Positions 7,561 through 15,799 of a stretch of 50,596 bases of DNA are shown here, piece after piece; position 1 is the first letter of the stretch; every line of letters starts with the position of its first letter. This DNA comes from Porticoccaceae bacterium (lineage in GTDB: Bacteria; Pseudomonadota; Gammaproteobacteria; Pseudomonadales; Porticoccaceae): assembly GCA_029252555.1 (NCBI GenBank), contig JAQXBF010000032.1:1-50596 (forward strand). Reading direction: 5' to 3'. The position numbers and the translations under genes were made by a program. The notes under the pieces are model-generated. The model saw nothing but the letters and a program-made list of their open reading frames with translations. It had not been told where the DNA came from and did not search any database.

Positions 7561-9249
7561 TTAAACCGCTGAGTGATGACTGTCGGGACGCGCTGGGGAA
7601 CCTTGCAAAAACGGCCCATCGACACAGATACGCTGACCATCTGGCGCAGCACAGGCACCACAGATACCCACACCACATTTGGTCAAATAATCAATTGCAC
7701 TAAAAATTTGATCATCACGGCAAAACTCTCGCTGCACCGCCGCCGCCGCATGAACCATAGGCGAAGGCCCACAGTTATAAAACACCAACTTATCTAACTC
7801 CGCAGGGGTCATCTCCTGCAAACGAGCGCGCAACAACTCAGTGACAAAGCCCTTAAAGCCCTGACTGCCATCGTCCGTTGCAACATGTACCTCAGCAATT
7901 TTCTGACATTCCTCAAGATAGTAAAGGCGCTCCGCAGTGCGGGCCCCAGTGAATACCTCAGCATTACCAAAGTCGCGTGCAAGCTGATAAACAGCCGCCA
8001 AACCGGTGCCGCCAGCAACCGCCATAATCTTGGCATCTTCAGGAGGAGAAACAGGAATACCATGGGGGCCGCGAACATAGACCTGAGTACCTACTGCCAA
8101 GTCCATAAGCTCATGGGTAAAGATACCCACATCAATTACAGCCAGCTGGAAAGGGTCATCAGCTAGTGCAGAGAAAGGTTTCTCACCTAGACCTGGCACC
8201 CATAAAAAGACAAACTCACCGGCCTGAATATTTATCTTGCGGTCAAAGGTCAAAACGCAGATATCCTCACAGACACGTTTATTTTCGACCAAGACAACAG
8301 GCTCAAAGTCCATATCGATATCGTAGCGAATGTGCCCTTCAGCTTTGTCTGAGTCAAAACAGAGGTCCGACTCAAGCTGATTAAAGTAGCTGCCAATATC
8401 ATCCGTAGTCATACCTGTCAGGGCAGAGCCAACGCCAACAATAGTAGAGCCAGCTTTGATAAATTCTCTGGTGTCAGCCGCGCTGCTTACACCACCGCAA
8501 CCAATGATTGGCACATTGGTTACAGCTTTAATTTCGCGCACGCATTTTAGGGCAATGGGCAGTACACCTTTGCCAGACATGCCGCCAGCGCCATTACTTA
8601 GAACTGGCTCACCATGAGAAGAGGTATAGCCTGGCCCAACAGTATTAATCGAGCAGAGCCCATCGGCACCACCGGAAACAGCGGCAAGAGCAATCTCGCC
8701 GATATCAGAGGTATTGGGGGTTAGTTTGGGAATAACCGGGATTTCCACCACAGCTTTGACCGCCGCGGTGACTTCGCGAACCATTTCTGGGTCCTGACCC
8801 ATGGCCATGCCGTAGCCTTTGGCATGTGGGCAAGAAAGGTTCAGCTCCAAACCGTTGGCTACCGGGGCCATAATTTTGGCCACCTCGACAAATTCTTCAA
8901 CACTGCCACCAAATATAGACACCAGCAAAAAGCGGTCTTCTGGAATACGCAATTTGGCCATGGCATCAGCTGCGGCTTGCGCACCGGGGTTGGTCAGACC
9001 AACGGCGTTGACAAAACAGCCTGGTGCGTACTGGCTGTAGACAGGTTCACGATTTCCCGCTCTTGGCTCTGGGCCGACACTTTTGGTGGTAATCACGCCT
9101 ATCTGAGGCATATGGTCAAACATATACTGAATAATAGAGGTGGCAGTGGTAACTATGCCCGAGGGAATTGTGAAGGGGCCTGAAAGTGTCTTACCAAGAA
9201 ATTCTGTATTCAAGTGGGTTCGCTCAAAACTGGTTTTTAATGTTGGCAA
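7561..9249 (-). CDS. Dihydroorotate dehydrogenase PyrD (class 1B) fused to electron-transfer subunit PyrK
   Basis: 562 aa, two proteins in one chain. Residues about 15-300 are a class 1 dihydroorotate dehydrogenase barrel with an FMN-site Lys in VITTKSVGPEP (Lys56) and the catalytic Cys in LNLSCPHAKG (Cys140). Residues about 310-560 are PyrK: a ferredoxin-reductase FAD domain (GEKPFSALADDP), an NAD-binding domain (AVAGGTGLAAVYQ), and a [2Fe-2S] set at Cys525, 530, 533 and 542. This would oxidise dihydroorotate with NAD+ in pyrimidine synthesis. Most gammaproteobacteria use the quinone-linked class 2 PyrD. No ATG is available: TTG 9249 lies almost on the predicted transcription start, so TTG 9213 (NTEFLGKTLSGPF) may be the true start. 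Confidence 0.85.
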   Translation of the reverse strand: MPTLKTSFERTHLNTEFLGKTLSGPFTIPSGIVTTATSIIQYMFDHMPQIGVITTKSVGPEPRAGNREPVYSQYAPGCFVNAVGLTNPGAQAAADAMAKLRIPEDRFLLVSIFGGSVEEFVEVAKIMAPVANGLELNLSCPHAKGYGMAMGQDPEMVREVTAAVKAVVEIPVIPKLTPNTSDIGEIALAAVSGGADGLCSINTVGPGYTSSHGEPVLSNGAGGMSGKGVLPIALKCVREIKAVTNVPIIGCGGVSSAADTREFIKAGSTIVGVGSALTGMTTDDIGSYFNQLESDLCFDSDKAEGHIRYDIDMDFEPVVLVENKRVCEDICVLTFDRKINIQAGEFVFLWVPGLGEKPFSALADDPFQLAVIDVGIFTHELMDLAVGTQVYVRGPHGIPVSPPEDAKIMAVAGGTGLAAVYQLARDFGNAEVFTGARTAERLYYLEECQKIAEVHVATDDGSQGFKGFVTELLRARLQEMTPAELDKLVFYNCGPSPMVHAAAAVQREFCRDDQIFSAIDYLTKCGVGICGACAAPDGQRICVDGPFLQGSPARPDSHHSAV

Positions 9250-9252
9250 TAC

Positions 9253-9291
9253 GCAGACTAGGATTATACCGATTTTAGAGAATTAGTCTGC
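9253..9291 (-). promoter_or_regulatory. pyrD-pyrK promoter -10 box inside an inverted repeat
   Basis: On the minus strand a perfect TATAAT (9268-9263) is followed about 7 nt later by the likely transcription start. It is bracketed by an exact 8-bp inverted repeat, GCAGACTA (9253-9260) and TAGTCTGC (9284-9291), with centres 31 bp apart (about three helical turns). No good -35 is seen. This looks like an operator of an unknown regulator. Confidence 0.45.
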
Positions 9292-9476
9292 TCCGATTTT
9301 ATAGCCGAGAGCAATTTATGCCATCTGGCAAGTCTCTATGGCCCTGTGTAATCAGTTAGGCACTAAAACCCCGCTATGGGGTCTATACAGATGAGGATAA
9401 ACGACTTATCCCCGGGGCAATAGTCTGCATTAAAGGCCCTTGTCCCAAACAACACTAACTGAAAGAGGTGAAGGTG

Positions 9477-9689
9477 ATGGATTACCAGTTCCGAACATTC
9501 TTTGAGATAGCCGGCTCAGTGCTCTCTGTGATGCTGATGTCAGCCCTGTTAAGTTTTTTCTCTGGGCAGACATTCGGTGAGGGGATTGACTTTTTTATTG
9601 AGGAGCTTAAGCACCCCATAGAGATCATCGATTTGGTTCTCTGTGGTTTGGTATTCTTCTTTTACAAAGGTTTTTGCGTAAAGCGTTAA
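9477..9689 (+). CDS. Small two-span membrane protein, unknown function
   Basis: 70 aa from ATG 9477 (MDYQFRTFFEIAG), placed 6 nt after AGAGGTG; a GTG at 9468 would overlap that ribosome site. Two hydrophobic stretches are visible, about residues 9-30 (ending LSFFSG) and 48-65 (IIDLVLCGLVFFFYKG). A short charged segment (EELKHP) separates them, and the end is basic (CVKR). I do not recognise the family. It is followed by a strong hairpin with T-runs on both sides that it shares with aceA. Ribosome site, membrane topology and terminator together favour a real gene. Confidence 0.5.
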   Translation: MDYQFRTFFEIAGSVLSVMLMSALLSFFSGQTFGEGIDFFIEELKHPIEIIDLVLCGLVFFFYKGFCVKR

Positions 9690-9700
9690 ACCCGACCAAT

Positions 9701-9734
9701 AAAAAAAGGCCCCCATCACTGTCTGATAGAGGCC
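9701..9734 (-). terminator. Rho-independent terminator of aceA, probably bidirectional
   Basis: An 11-bp stem (9708-9718 with 9724-9734, two G-U wobbles) with loop CTGTC (GACAG on the minus strand), followed on the minus strand by seven T residues (9707-9701). On the plus strand the stem is followed by ATTTT, so it may also end the small membrane-protein transcript. Confidence 0.85.
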
Positions 9735-9785
9735 ATTTTCAGGGTGGCCGCCGCTAGACAACCACCGAATCAGGTCTGGGTGGAG

Positions 9786-11366
9786 CTAGAACTGATTCAT
9801 GGTGTTGTCTTTGCCAGAAGCTTTAAGCGCCGCCTCTCCAGCAAAGTATTCCTTGTGGTCATCACCCATATCTGACCCAGCCATATTTTGGTGCTTAACA
9901 CAGGCAATACCCTGTCGGATTTCCTTGCGCTGAACACCTGCAACATAGCCCAGCATGCCTTGCTCACCAAAGTACTCTTTTGCCAGATTGTCAGTGGATA
10001 ATGCGGCGGTGTGGTACGTTGGTAGCGTGATCAGATGGTGAAAAATACCCGCGTGCTTCGCGGCGTCTGCCTGGAAAGTACGAATCTTTTCGTCAGCGGC
10101 CTTAGCCAGAGTCGATGCATCATAGCTTACATCCATCAGGTCGTTCCTGTCATAGGCTGACACATCTTCGCCGGCTTCAGACATTGCATCAAAGATTTGC
10201 TGACGGAAATTTAAGGTCCAGTTAAACGATGGACTGTTGTTATAAACGAGCTTAGCGCTAGGGACTACTTTACGAATTTCATCCATCATGGCACCGATCT
10301 GGCCAACATGGGGCTTTTCAGTTTCAATCCAGATCATATCAGCGCCATTTTGCAGACTGGTGATACTGTCCAGAATACAGCGGGCTTCACCTGTGCCAGG
10401 CTTGAACTGGAAGAGGTTGCTAGGCAGACGCTTAGGCCGCACCAGCTTACCGTCGCGATTAATAATCACATCACCATTCTTCATGTCAGCGGCAGAAACC
10501 TCTTCAACATCGAGGAAAGCATTGTACTGATCACCCAAATCACCCGGCTCACGAGTTACAGCAATTTGCTTGGTCAAGCCAGCGCCCAGGGAATCTGTGC
10601 GGGCAACGATAACACCGTCATCGACACCTAGCTCCAAGAAGGCATAGCGAACTGCATTAATCTTTGCCAAAAAGTCTTCGTGTGGAACCGTAACCTTGCC
10701 ATCTTGGTGCCCACATTGCTTTTCATCCGAGACCTGATTTTCAATCTGGATACAGCAAGCTCCGGCCTCAATCATTTGCTTGGCCATTAAATAAGTAGCT
10801 TCTGCATTACCAAAACCTGCATCAATATCAGCAATAATAGGCACGACATGGGTTTGGAAATTATCAATTTGGTCCTGAATTTCAGATTTGGCATCTCCCT
10901 GAGCTTTGTCTAACTGGCGAAACAGGCCACCAAGTTCACGGGCATCGGCTTGACGTAGGAAGGTGTATAACTCGCCAATAAGAGAAGCAACAGAGGTTTT
11001 CTCATGCATCGACTGATCGGGCAGTGGGCCGAACTCAGATCGCAGTGCAGCAACCATCCAGCCGGACAGATAGAGATATTTCTTATTAGTAGCACCAAAA
11101 TGTTTCTTAATCGAAATCATCTTCTGCTGACCGATAAATCCATGCCAACAACCCAGTGATTGGGTGTAGGCCGATGTGTCGCCATCGTATTCCGCCATGT
11201 CCGCGCGCATGATGCCTGCAGTGTATCTTGCGATGTCAAGGCCGGTTTGAAACCGGTTCTGAGCACGCATGCGAGCGGCAGACTCAGGATTAATAGCGCC
11301 CCAAGCGCCAGCTTGGCCCTCTTTGAGCTTTGCCACTGCTGCGATGTTGCTTTCGTAAGTTGACAT
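9786..11366 (-). CDS. aceA: Isocitrate lyase
   Basis: 526 aa, the long bacterial form seen in Pseudomonas. It cleaves isocitrate to succinate and glyoxylate, the first step of the glyoxylate shunt needed for growth on acetate and fatty acids. The active-site loop appears as EKQCGHQ with catalytic Cys218; it is KQCGH rather than the commoner KKCGH. Metal/substrate segments IIADIDAGFGNAEAT (near 177) and CIQIENQVSDEKQCG are present. Start ATG 11366 has AGGGG 7 nt upstream. It is divergent from a LysR regulator, and the 124-bp gap contains operator-like repeats. Confidence 0.96.
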   Translation of the reverse strand: MSTYESNIAAVAKLKEGQAGAWGAINPESAARMRAQNRFQTGLDIARYTAGIMRADMAEYDGDTSAYTQSLGCWHGFIGQQKMISIKKHFGATNKKYLYLSGWMVAALRSEFGPLPDQSMHEKTSVASLIGELYTFLRQADARELGGLFRQLDKAQGDAKSEIQDQIDNFQTHVVPIIADIDAGFGNAEATYLMAKQMIEAGACCIQIENQVSDEKQCGHQDGKVTVPHEDFLAKINAVRYAFLELGVDDGVIVARTDSLGAGLTKQIAVTREPGDLGDQYNAFLDVEEVSAADMKNGDVIINRDGKLVRPKRLPSNLFQFKPGTGEARCILDSITSLQNGADMIWIETEKPHVGQIGAMMDEIRKVVPSAKLVYNNSPSFNWTLNFRQQIFDAMSEAGEDVSAYDRNDLMDVSYDASTLAKAADEKIRTFQADAAKHAGIFHHLITLPTYHTAALSTDNLAKEYFGEQGMLGYVAGVQRKEIRQGIACVKHQNMAGSDMGDDHKEYFAGEAALKASGKDNTMNQF

Positions 11367-11395
11367 GTGAAACCCCTATTTCGAATGATTACCTA

Positions 11396-11401
11396 ATTAT
11401 A
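11396..11401 (-). promoter_or_regulatory. Candidate -10 box of aceA
   Basis: Minus-strand TATAAT, 30 bp before the aceA start. No acceptable -35 lies 16-18 bp upstream. That suits a promoter needing an activator such as the divergent LysR protein. Confidence 0.4.
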
Positions 11402-11415
11402 TAGTTGTCTATTGA
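11401..11415. promoter_or_regulatory. Candidate LysR operator, aceA side
   Basis: ATAG-TTGT-CTAT-TGA, a 4+4 dyad. Its complement contains TCAATAGAC, which recurs exactly before glcB at 12504-12512. A close relative lies 63 bp away at 11464. Confidence 0.45.
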
Positions 11416-11416
11416 T

Positions 11417-11444
11417 TTGACTGTTGGATAAGTTTAGGTATGAT
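11417..11444 (+). promoter_or_regulatory. sigma70 promoter of the LysR gene
   Basis: TTGACT (11417-11422), 16-bp spacer, TATGAT (11439-11444), giving a start near 11451 and a leader of about 40 nt. Each box matches consensus at 5 of 6 bases. Confidence 0.6.
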
Positions 11445-11463
11445 GCACACATTAATCTAATTG

Positions 11464-11477
11464 ATAGTTTCTATTGC
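11464..11477. promoter_or_regulatory. Candidate LysR operator, lysR side
   Basis: ATAG-TTT-CTAT-TGC, a near copy of the site at 11401. It lies just downstream of the predicted lysR transcription start, a position suited to autorepression. Confidence 0.4.
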
Positions 11478-11490
11478 GAGCATTCTTTAT

Positions 11491-12432
11491 ATGAATATAT
11501 CAAGGGTCGATCTCAACCTCCTAGTCTATCTAGATGTGCTATTGCGGGAGTGTAACGTAACTCGCGCCGCTGAAGAGCTGGGCATCAGTCAGCCGGCAAT
11601 GTCTAACAGCCTCAGGCGCCTGCGTGACCTATTTAATGACCCTATTCTGGTGCGTACGAGCGACGGTATGACGCCAACTGACAGAGCTCTGGAATTGCAG
11701 CCTATGGTGCGCAAAGTTCTGTCTGCGGCTGAGCAAGCCATATTGCCGAAAACTGAATTTGAGCCTTTTGAGTCAGCCCGTATTTTCAGGATTATGGCGA
11801 GCGACTATACAGAGTCGACACTATTGCCAGTGCTACTTAGCGAGCTGCGCAAACAGGCGCCCAATATTCGTCTGGATATTATGACTCCCAGTGACGTGAG
11901 CTTTCATGATGTTGAGCGGGGCAAAGTCGATCTGGTGATAAACCGTTTTGATTCACTTCCTCAGTCTTTTCATCAAGTTCATTTGTGGGACGATAGCTTT
12001 TCCTGTGTGATGAGCGTTAATAACCCGGTTAAAGAAAACTGGAATCTTGATAGCTATCTTTCCAGCAAGCATGTTTGGGTAAGCAAGACCGGCATGGGCG
12101 TTGGTGTAGGTATGACCCCTGATGACGTCCAGCGCCTAGGGTGGGTCGATGAAGCCCTGAGTAAACTCGATGTGAAAAGAGATATTTCTCTGTTTACCCG
12201 ACATTACCAAGCAGCTCTGCTTCTAGGGGAACAGGACGATCTGATTGTTACCATTCCTAGTATGTCGGCCAGATCTATCGAGAATAATCCCAAGGTGGTT
12301 ATTTTAGACCCACCTTTTGCCATCGAGCGGATGCGCCTTAAAATGGTCTGGAGCCCTCTTTTACAGCATGATCCGGGGCATAAATGGCTGCGAAAGCTGA
12401 TCAAGTCTGTGTCTGAAGATATTCGCAAGTAA
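11491..12432 (+). CDS. LysR-family regulator, probably of the glyoxylate shunt
   Basis: 313 aa from ATG 11491. An upstream TTG at 11461 was rejected because it would lie across the repeat at 11464, and MNISRVDLNLLVYLDVLL is a normal LysR N-terminus. The winged helix-turn-helix is in residues 1-62 (VTRAAEELGISQPAMSNSLR, then FNDPILVRTSDGMTPT), and the rest is a periplasmic-binding-like effector domain. The HTH resembles the NahR/LinR branch. It is divergent from aceA and directly upstream of glcB, and all three share a TCAATAGAC-like motif. I infer that it controls both genes; the effector is unknown. Confidence 0.85.
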   Translation: MNISRVDLNLLVYLDVLLRECNVTRAAEELGISQPAMSNSLRRLRDLFNDPILVRTSDGMTPTDRALELQPMVRKVLSAAEQAILPKTEFEPFESARIFRIMASDYTESTLLPVLLSELRKQAPNIRLDIMTPSDVSFHDVERGKVDLVINRFDSLPQSFHQVHLWDDSFSCVMSVNNPVKENWNLDSYLSSKHVWVSKTGMGVGVGMTPDDVQRLGWVDEALSKLDVKRDISLFTRHYQAALLLGEQDDLIVTIPSMSARSIENNPKVVILDPPFAIERMRLKMVWSPLLQHDPGHKWLRKLIKSVSEDIRK

Positions 12433-12503
12433 GCTTAGCCTCGAGCCATTAGTCTGCTGAATAGCAAGGATTGAAGCCATAGATTTGGAAAATCATTCCG
12501 CAG

Positions 12504-12512
12504 TCAATAGAC
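12504..12512 (+). promoter_or_regulatory. Candidate LysR site before glcB
   Basis: TCAATAGAC, an exact 9-bp match to the complement of 11407-11415 in the aceA operator, 39 bp before the glcB ATG. Nine bases alone could be chance; the matching context raises its weight. Confidence 0.4.
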
Positions 12513-12551
12513 TCTGGTCACCCCTGAAATCAAACGCTGGAGCGGACAACG

Positions 12552-14723
12552 ATGACAACGAGAATAGAGCGATCTGGGCTCAAAATAGCCAAGCCAATCT
12601 ACGATTTGGTAACAGACCAAATTTGCCCCCAGGTTGGTATTCGCTCAGATAGTTTCTGGGAAACCTTTGCTGACATCATTAAAACCTTTGCTCCGAAGAA
12701 TATCGCGCTTCTTGATAAGCGTGAAAAGTTGCAGGCTCAAATCGATGCCTGGCACCAGCAAAACCAGCCTAGCCCTGAGTTTGCCATCTATAAATCGTTT
12801 TTACAGGATATCGGCTATTTAGTTCCACAGGGCCCAGATTTCGCCATTTCCCCCAGTAATGTAGATGCCGAGATAGCGCAGCAGGCGGGGCCTCAGTTAG
12901 TGGTGCCCATCATGAATGCGCGATTTGCGCTAAATGCCGTAAATGCCCGCTGGGGAAGTCTTTACGATGCCCTTTACGGCAATGATGTTATCGCTGAAGA
13001 GCAGGGTGCAGAGAAAACTGGGCCCTATAACCCCGTGCGTGGTAATAAGGTGATTGATTATGGCCGAGAGTTTCTTGATGGTGCCGCTCCTCTGGCGGCT
13101 GGCTCGCACGCCAATGCAATCGCCTATCAAGTGGTTAATCACAGCTTATTGATCAGCCTAAGCGACGGTTCACAGGTTGAGCTAGCAGAGGCCGCTCAGT
13201 TTATTGGCTATCTTGGGGACACAGCTTCGCCTAGCTCAATATTGTTAAAAAACAATCGCTTACACATTGAAATTCAAGTTGATTCTAAGGACCAAATTGG
13301 TGCCACCGACAAGGCAGGGGTCAAGGATATCGTCCTCGAAGCTGCTCTGACCACCATTATGGACTGCGAAGACTCGGTCGCCGCGGTTGATGCAGACGAT
13401 AAAGCCTTGGCCTACAGCAATTGGCTAGGTTTAATCACAGGGACTTTGGAAGAAACCATTCATAGGGGTGGCAAGAGTTTTGTGCGCAGAATGAACCCTC
13501 ACAGAGCATTTAACGCACCAGATGGGTCTGAACTGACCCTCAGTGGGCGCAGTCTGATGTTTGTGCGTAATGTAGGCCACCTGATGACCAATCCCGCCAT
13601 TCTCTTCGGCAATGATCAAGAAATCCCTGAGGGGATTATGGATGGGGTGATTACCAGCCTTATTTCCATGCAGGATATCAAGTCTAAAGGCCATCAAAAT
13701 AACTCGACAGCTGGCAGCATTTATATCGTTAAGCCTAAGATGCATGGGCCAGAGGAAGTTGCCTTTACCAATGACCTGTTTGACAGCATAGAAGATGCGC
13801 TTGGGCTGAGCCGTCATACCATAAAAGTGGGCATTATGGATGAAGAGCGCCGCACTTCGGTTAACCTGAAAGAATGTATCAGAGCCGCCCAAGATCGTGT
13901 GGTGTTTATTAATACTGGCTTTCTCGACCGCACTGGCGATGAGATCCATACCAGCATGCAGGCGGGCCCGTTTGCGCTCAAAGGTGACTTAAAGGCACTT
14001 CCTTGGATATCTGCCTATGAAGACCAAAATATTGATATCGGCTTGGCTTGCGGCCTTAAAGGCAAGGCACAGATAGGCAAAGGTATGTGGGCTGTGCCTG
14101 ACAATATGGCCGATATGATGAAAGTCAAAATTGCTCACCCAAAATCCGGCGCCAACACCGCCTGGGTGCCATCGCCAACAGCCGCCACATTACATGCCAT
14201 GCATTACCATCAGGTCGATGTCGCCTGTTTGCAGGACCAGATTGCCCAGCGACCTGCAGCTAATGTAGATGATATTTTGAAGATACCGCTGCTTGGAGAT
14301 CGCCAGCTGACGGGCAACGAGATTCAGCTTGAGCTGGATAACAATGCTCAGGGCTTACTGGGCTACGTTGTGCGTTGGGTTGAGCAAGGTGTTGGCTGTT
14401 CCAAGGTGCCAGATATTAACAATGTTGGCCTAATGGAAGACCGCGCTACTTTGCGTATTTCCAGTCAGCACATGACCAACTGGTGGCATCATGGTATCTG
14501 CACCGCTGAGCAAATTATGGAAACCTTAAAACGTATGGCTGCTGTGGTAGATGGGCAGAATGCAGAGGACCCCGAGTATGTCAGCATGAGCGCCAACTTC
14601 GACCAAAGCTTTGCCTTTCAGGCAGCCTGTGATCTGGTGTTTAAAGGCTTGGAGCAGCCCAGTGGCTACACTGAGCCACTTCTCCATGCTTATCGCCAGA
14701 AAGCCAAGGCCGGGAATCAATGA
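12552..14723 (+). CDS. glcB: Malate synthase G
   Basis: 723 aa, normal for the long G isoform. It condenses glyoxylate with acetyl-CoA to give malate, completing the glyoxylate shunt begun by AceA. Family segments are clear: [18 protein letters not shown] near 265, RRMNPHRAF near 318, [17 protein letters not shown] near 430, and a late region with [13 protein letters not shown]. The start has GGAGCGG upstream. The stop overlaps the next gene by 4 bp (ATGA). The gene lies downstream of lysR on the same strand with a 119-bp gap that holds its own LysR-type motif. Confidence 0.96.
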   Translation: MTTRIERSGLKIAKPIYDLVTDQICPQVGIRSDSFWETFADIIKTFAPKNIALLDKREKLQAQIDAWHQQNQPSPEFAIYKSFLQDIGYLVPQGPDFAISPSNVDAEIAQQAGPQLVVPIMNARFALNAVNARWGSLYDALYGNDVIAEEQGAEKTGPYNPVRGNKVIDYGREFLDGAAPLAAGSHANAIAYQVVNHSLLISLSDGSQVELAEAAQFIGYLGDTASPSSILLKNNRLHIEIQVDSKDQIGATDKAGVKDIVLEAALTTIMDCEDSVAAVDADDKALAYSNWLGLITGTLEETIHRGGKSFVRRMNPHRAFNAPDGSELTLSGRSLMFVRNVGHLMTNPAILFGNDQEIPEGIMDGVITSLISMQDIKSKGHQNNSTAGSIYIVKPKMHGPEEVAFTNDLFDSIEDALGLSRHTIKVGIMDEERRTSVNLKECIRAAQDRVVFINTGFLDRTGDEIHTSMQAGPFALKGDLKALPWISAYEDQNIDIGLACGLKGKAQIGKGMWAVPDNMADMMKVKIAHPKSGANTAWVPSPTAATLHAMHYHQVDVACLQDQIAQRPAANVDDILKIPLLGDRQLTGNEIQLELDNNAQGLLGYVVRWVEQGVGCSKVPDINNVGLMEDRATLRISSQHMTNWWHHGICTAEQIMETLKRMAAVVDGQNAEDPEYVSMSANFDQSFAFQAACDLVFKGLEQPSGYTEPLLHAYRQKAKAGNQ

Positions 14724-15202
14724 GCATAAAGCCTACACCAGACCTCTGTGATGAATATCCCCAGCTTGTGCGGGTTTTGGAGCCCATGCTCAGTAACTTT
14801 GGTGGTCGCGAGCAGTTCAGTGGGCAGGTGGTTACCGTAAAATGCTTTGAAGATAACTCCTGTGTAAAGCAGCTAGTCGGCACAGCAGGTGCTGGAAAAG
14901 TGTTGGTAGTGGATGCCGGTGGTAGCCTGCGGCGGGCCTGTCTCGGCGATATGTTGGCAGAAAAGGCCTCTAGCAACGGCTGGGCTGGCATTGTGATTTA
15001 TGGCTGTATTCGCGATGTAGACCAGATAATGGCCACAGATATCGGTGTTCAGGCCTTGGGGATTCACCCAATGAAAACCGACAAAAAGGGAGTTGGTGAA
15101 ATTGATATTCCGGTTAGCTTTGGCGGCGTAACCTTTGACCCCGGTGACTATCTATACGCTGACAATAATGGCGTTATCGTCTCCGCAAAGCCATTGGCCT
15201 AG
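14720..15202 (+). CDS. rraA: RraA-family protein with an HMG-aldolase/oxaloacetate-decarboxylase motif
   Basis: 160 aa, full length for RraA, usually annotated as regulator of ribonuclease E activity. Residues [15 protein letters not shown] and [14 protein letters not shown] are family hallmarks. Here Asp77 is followed after exactly 20 residues by Arg98-Asp99. This D-X20-R-D pattern marks homologues with class II 4-hydroxy-4-methyl-2-oxoglutarate aldolase and oxaloacetate decarboxylase activity; E. coli RraA lacks it. The gene overlaps glcB by 4 bp and is translationally coupled to it. A metabolic role downstream of malate synthase is therefore as likely as RNase E control. That role is inferred. 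Confidence 0.85.
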   Translation: MSIKPTPDLCDEYPQLVRVLEPMLSNFGGREQFSGQVVTVKCFEDNSCVKQLVGTAGAGKVLVVDAGGSLRRACLGDMLAEKASSNGWAGIVIYGCIRDVDQIMATDIGVQALGIHPMKTDKKGVGEIDIPVSFGGVTFDPGDYLYADNNGVIVSAKPLA

Positions 15203-15231
15203 TTTGGCGTAAGCCTTGGTTCTAGCTCCAA

Positions 15232-15657
15232 CTACAGCTTTAACGCCATAGCAATATGGGCCATGCCAGCATCCATAAATTCCACACCGTATTCAGCAAA
15301 CTCCAAGCGGCTATAGAAGGGCACCGCAGTCAACTGAGCATGCAAATGTAGTCTCTGGTGGCCATAGGAGGCAGCTGAGGCAATAATAGTTTCCATGATC
15401 TGCTTGCCCAAACCACGCTGACGATGGTCTGCAAGCACAGCCATTCTGCCTATATGGCCATCAGCCAGCATTCTTGCGGTGCCAATAGGCTGGCCCGCAG
15501 GGTCGAATGCCAGCCAATGGCTGCAGCTAAGGTCCAGGCCGTCAAACTCAAGGGCTTGAGAGACCCCTTGCTCCTCAATAAAGACCGCAGTGCGAACTGT
15601 CTTGATCCCCACGCTATGCTGCTCCCAAGATACTTCAAAAACCGCTTTTTCTCCCAT
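15232..15657 (-). CDS. GNAT-family N-acetyltransferase
   Basis: 141 aa, a single GNAT domain. The acetyl-CoA pyrophosphate loop is MAVLADHRQRGLGKQIME (R/Q-x-x-G-x-G/A form, near 72-90). The N-terminal VRTAVFIEEQGV and EFDGLDL segments match the small GNATs with a VFxxEQ signature. The substrate is unknown. It is convergent with rraA and divergent from ggt, and seems to be a single-gene unit. Confidence 0.8.
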   Translation of the reverse strand: MGEKAVFEVSWEQHSVGIKTVRTAVFIEEQGVSQALEFDGLDLSCSHWLAFDPAGQPIGTARMLADGHIGRMAVLADHRQRGLGKQIMETIIASAASYGHQRLHLHAQLTAVPFYSRLEFAEYGVEFMDAGMAHIAMALKL

Positions 15658-15799
15658 TGGCTATCCTTATGATGTCGTTTAGTCAGCGCTAAATAATTAT
15701 ATTACCAAGTTACGTTTTTGATTGCCTTATAGGCGGAATTGATAAAAACTAACGCCTGTTCGCGCTACTCAACTGGCGCCATTGAAACCAGAGCCTACC

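Noticed and set aside
9368-9382. Hairpin ACCCC-GCTAT-GGGGT as a terminator
   Set aside because: Only 5 bp of stem with four T on the minus strand, and no gene reads into it.
13431-13949. 172-codon minus-strand open frame
   Set aside because: Opposite the conserved core of glcB with no ribosome site; shadow.
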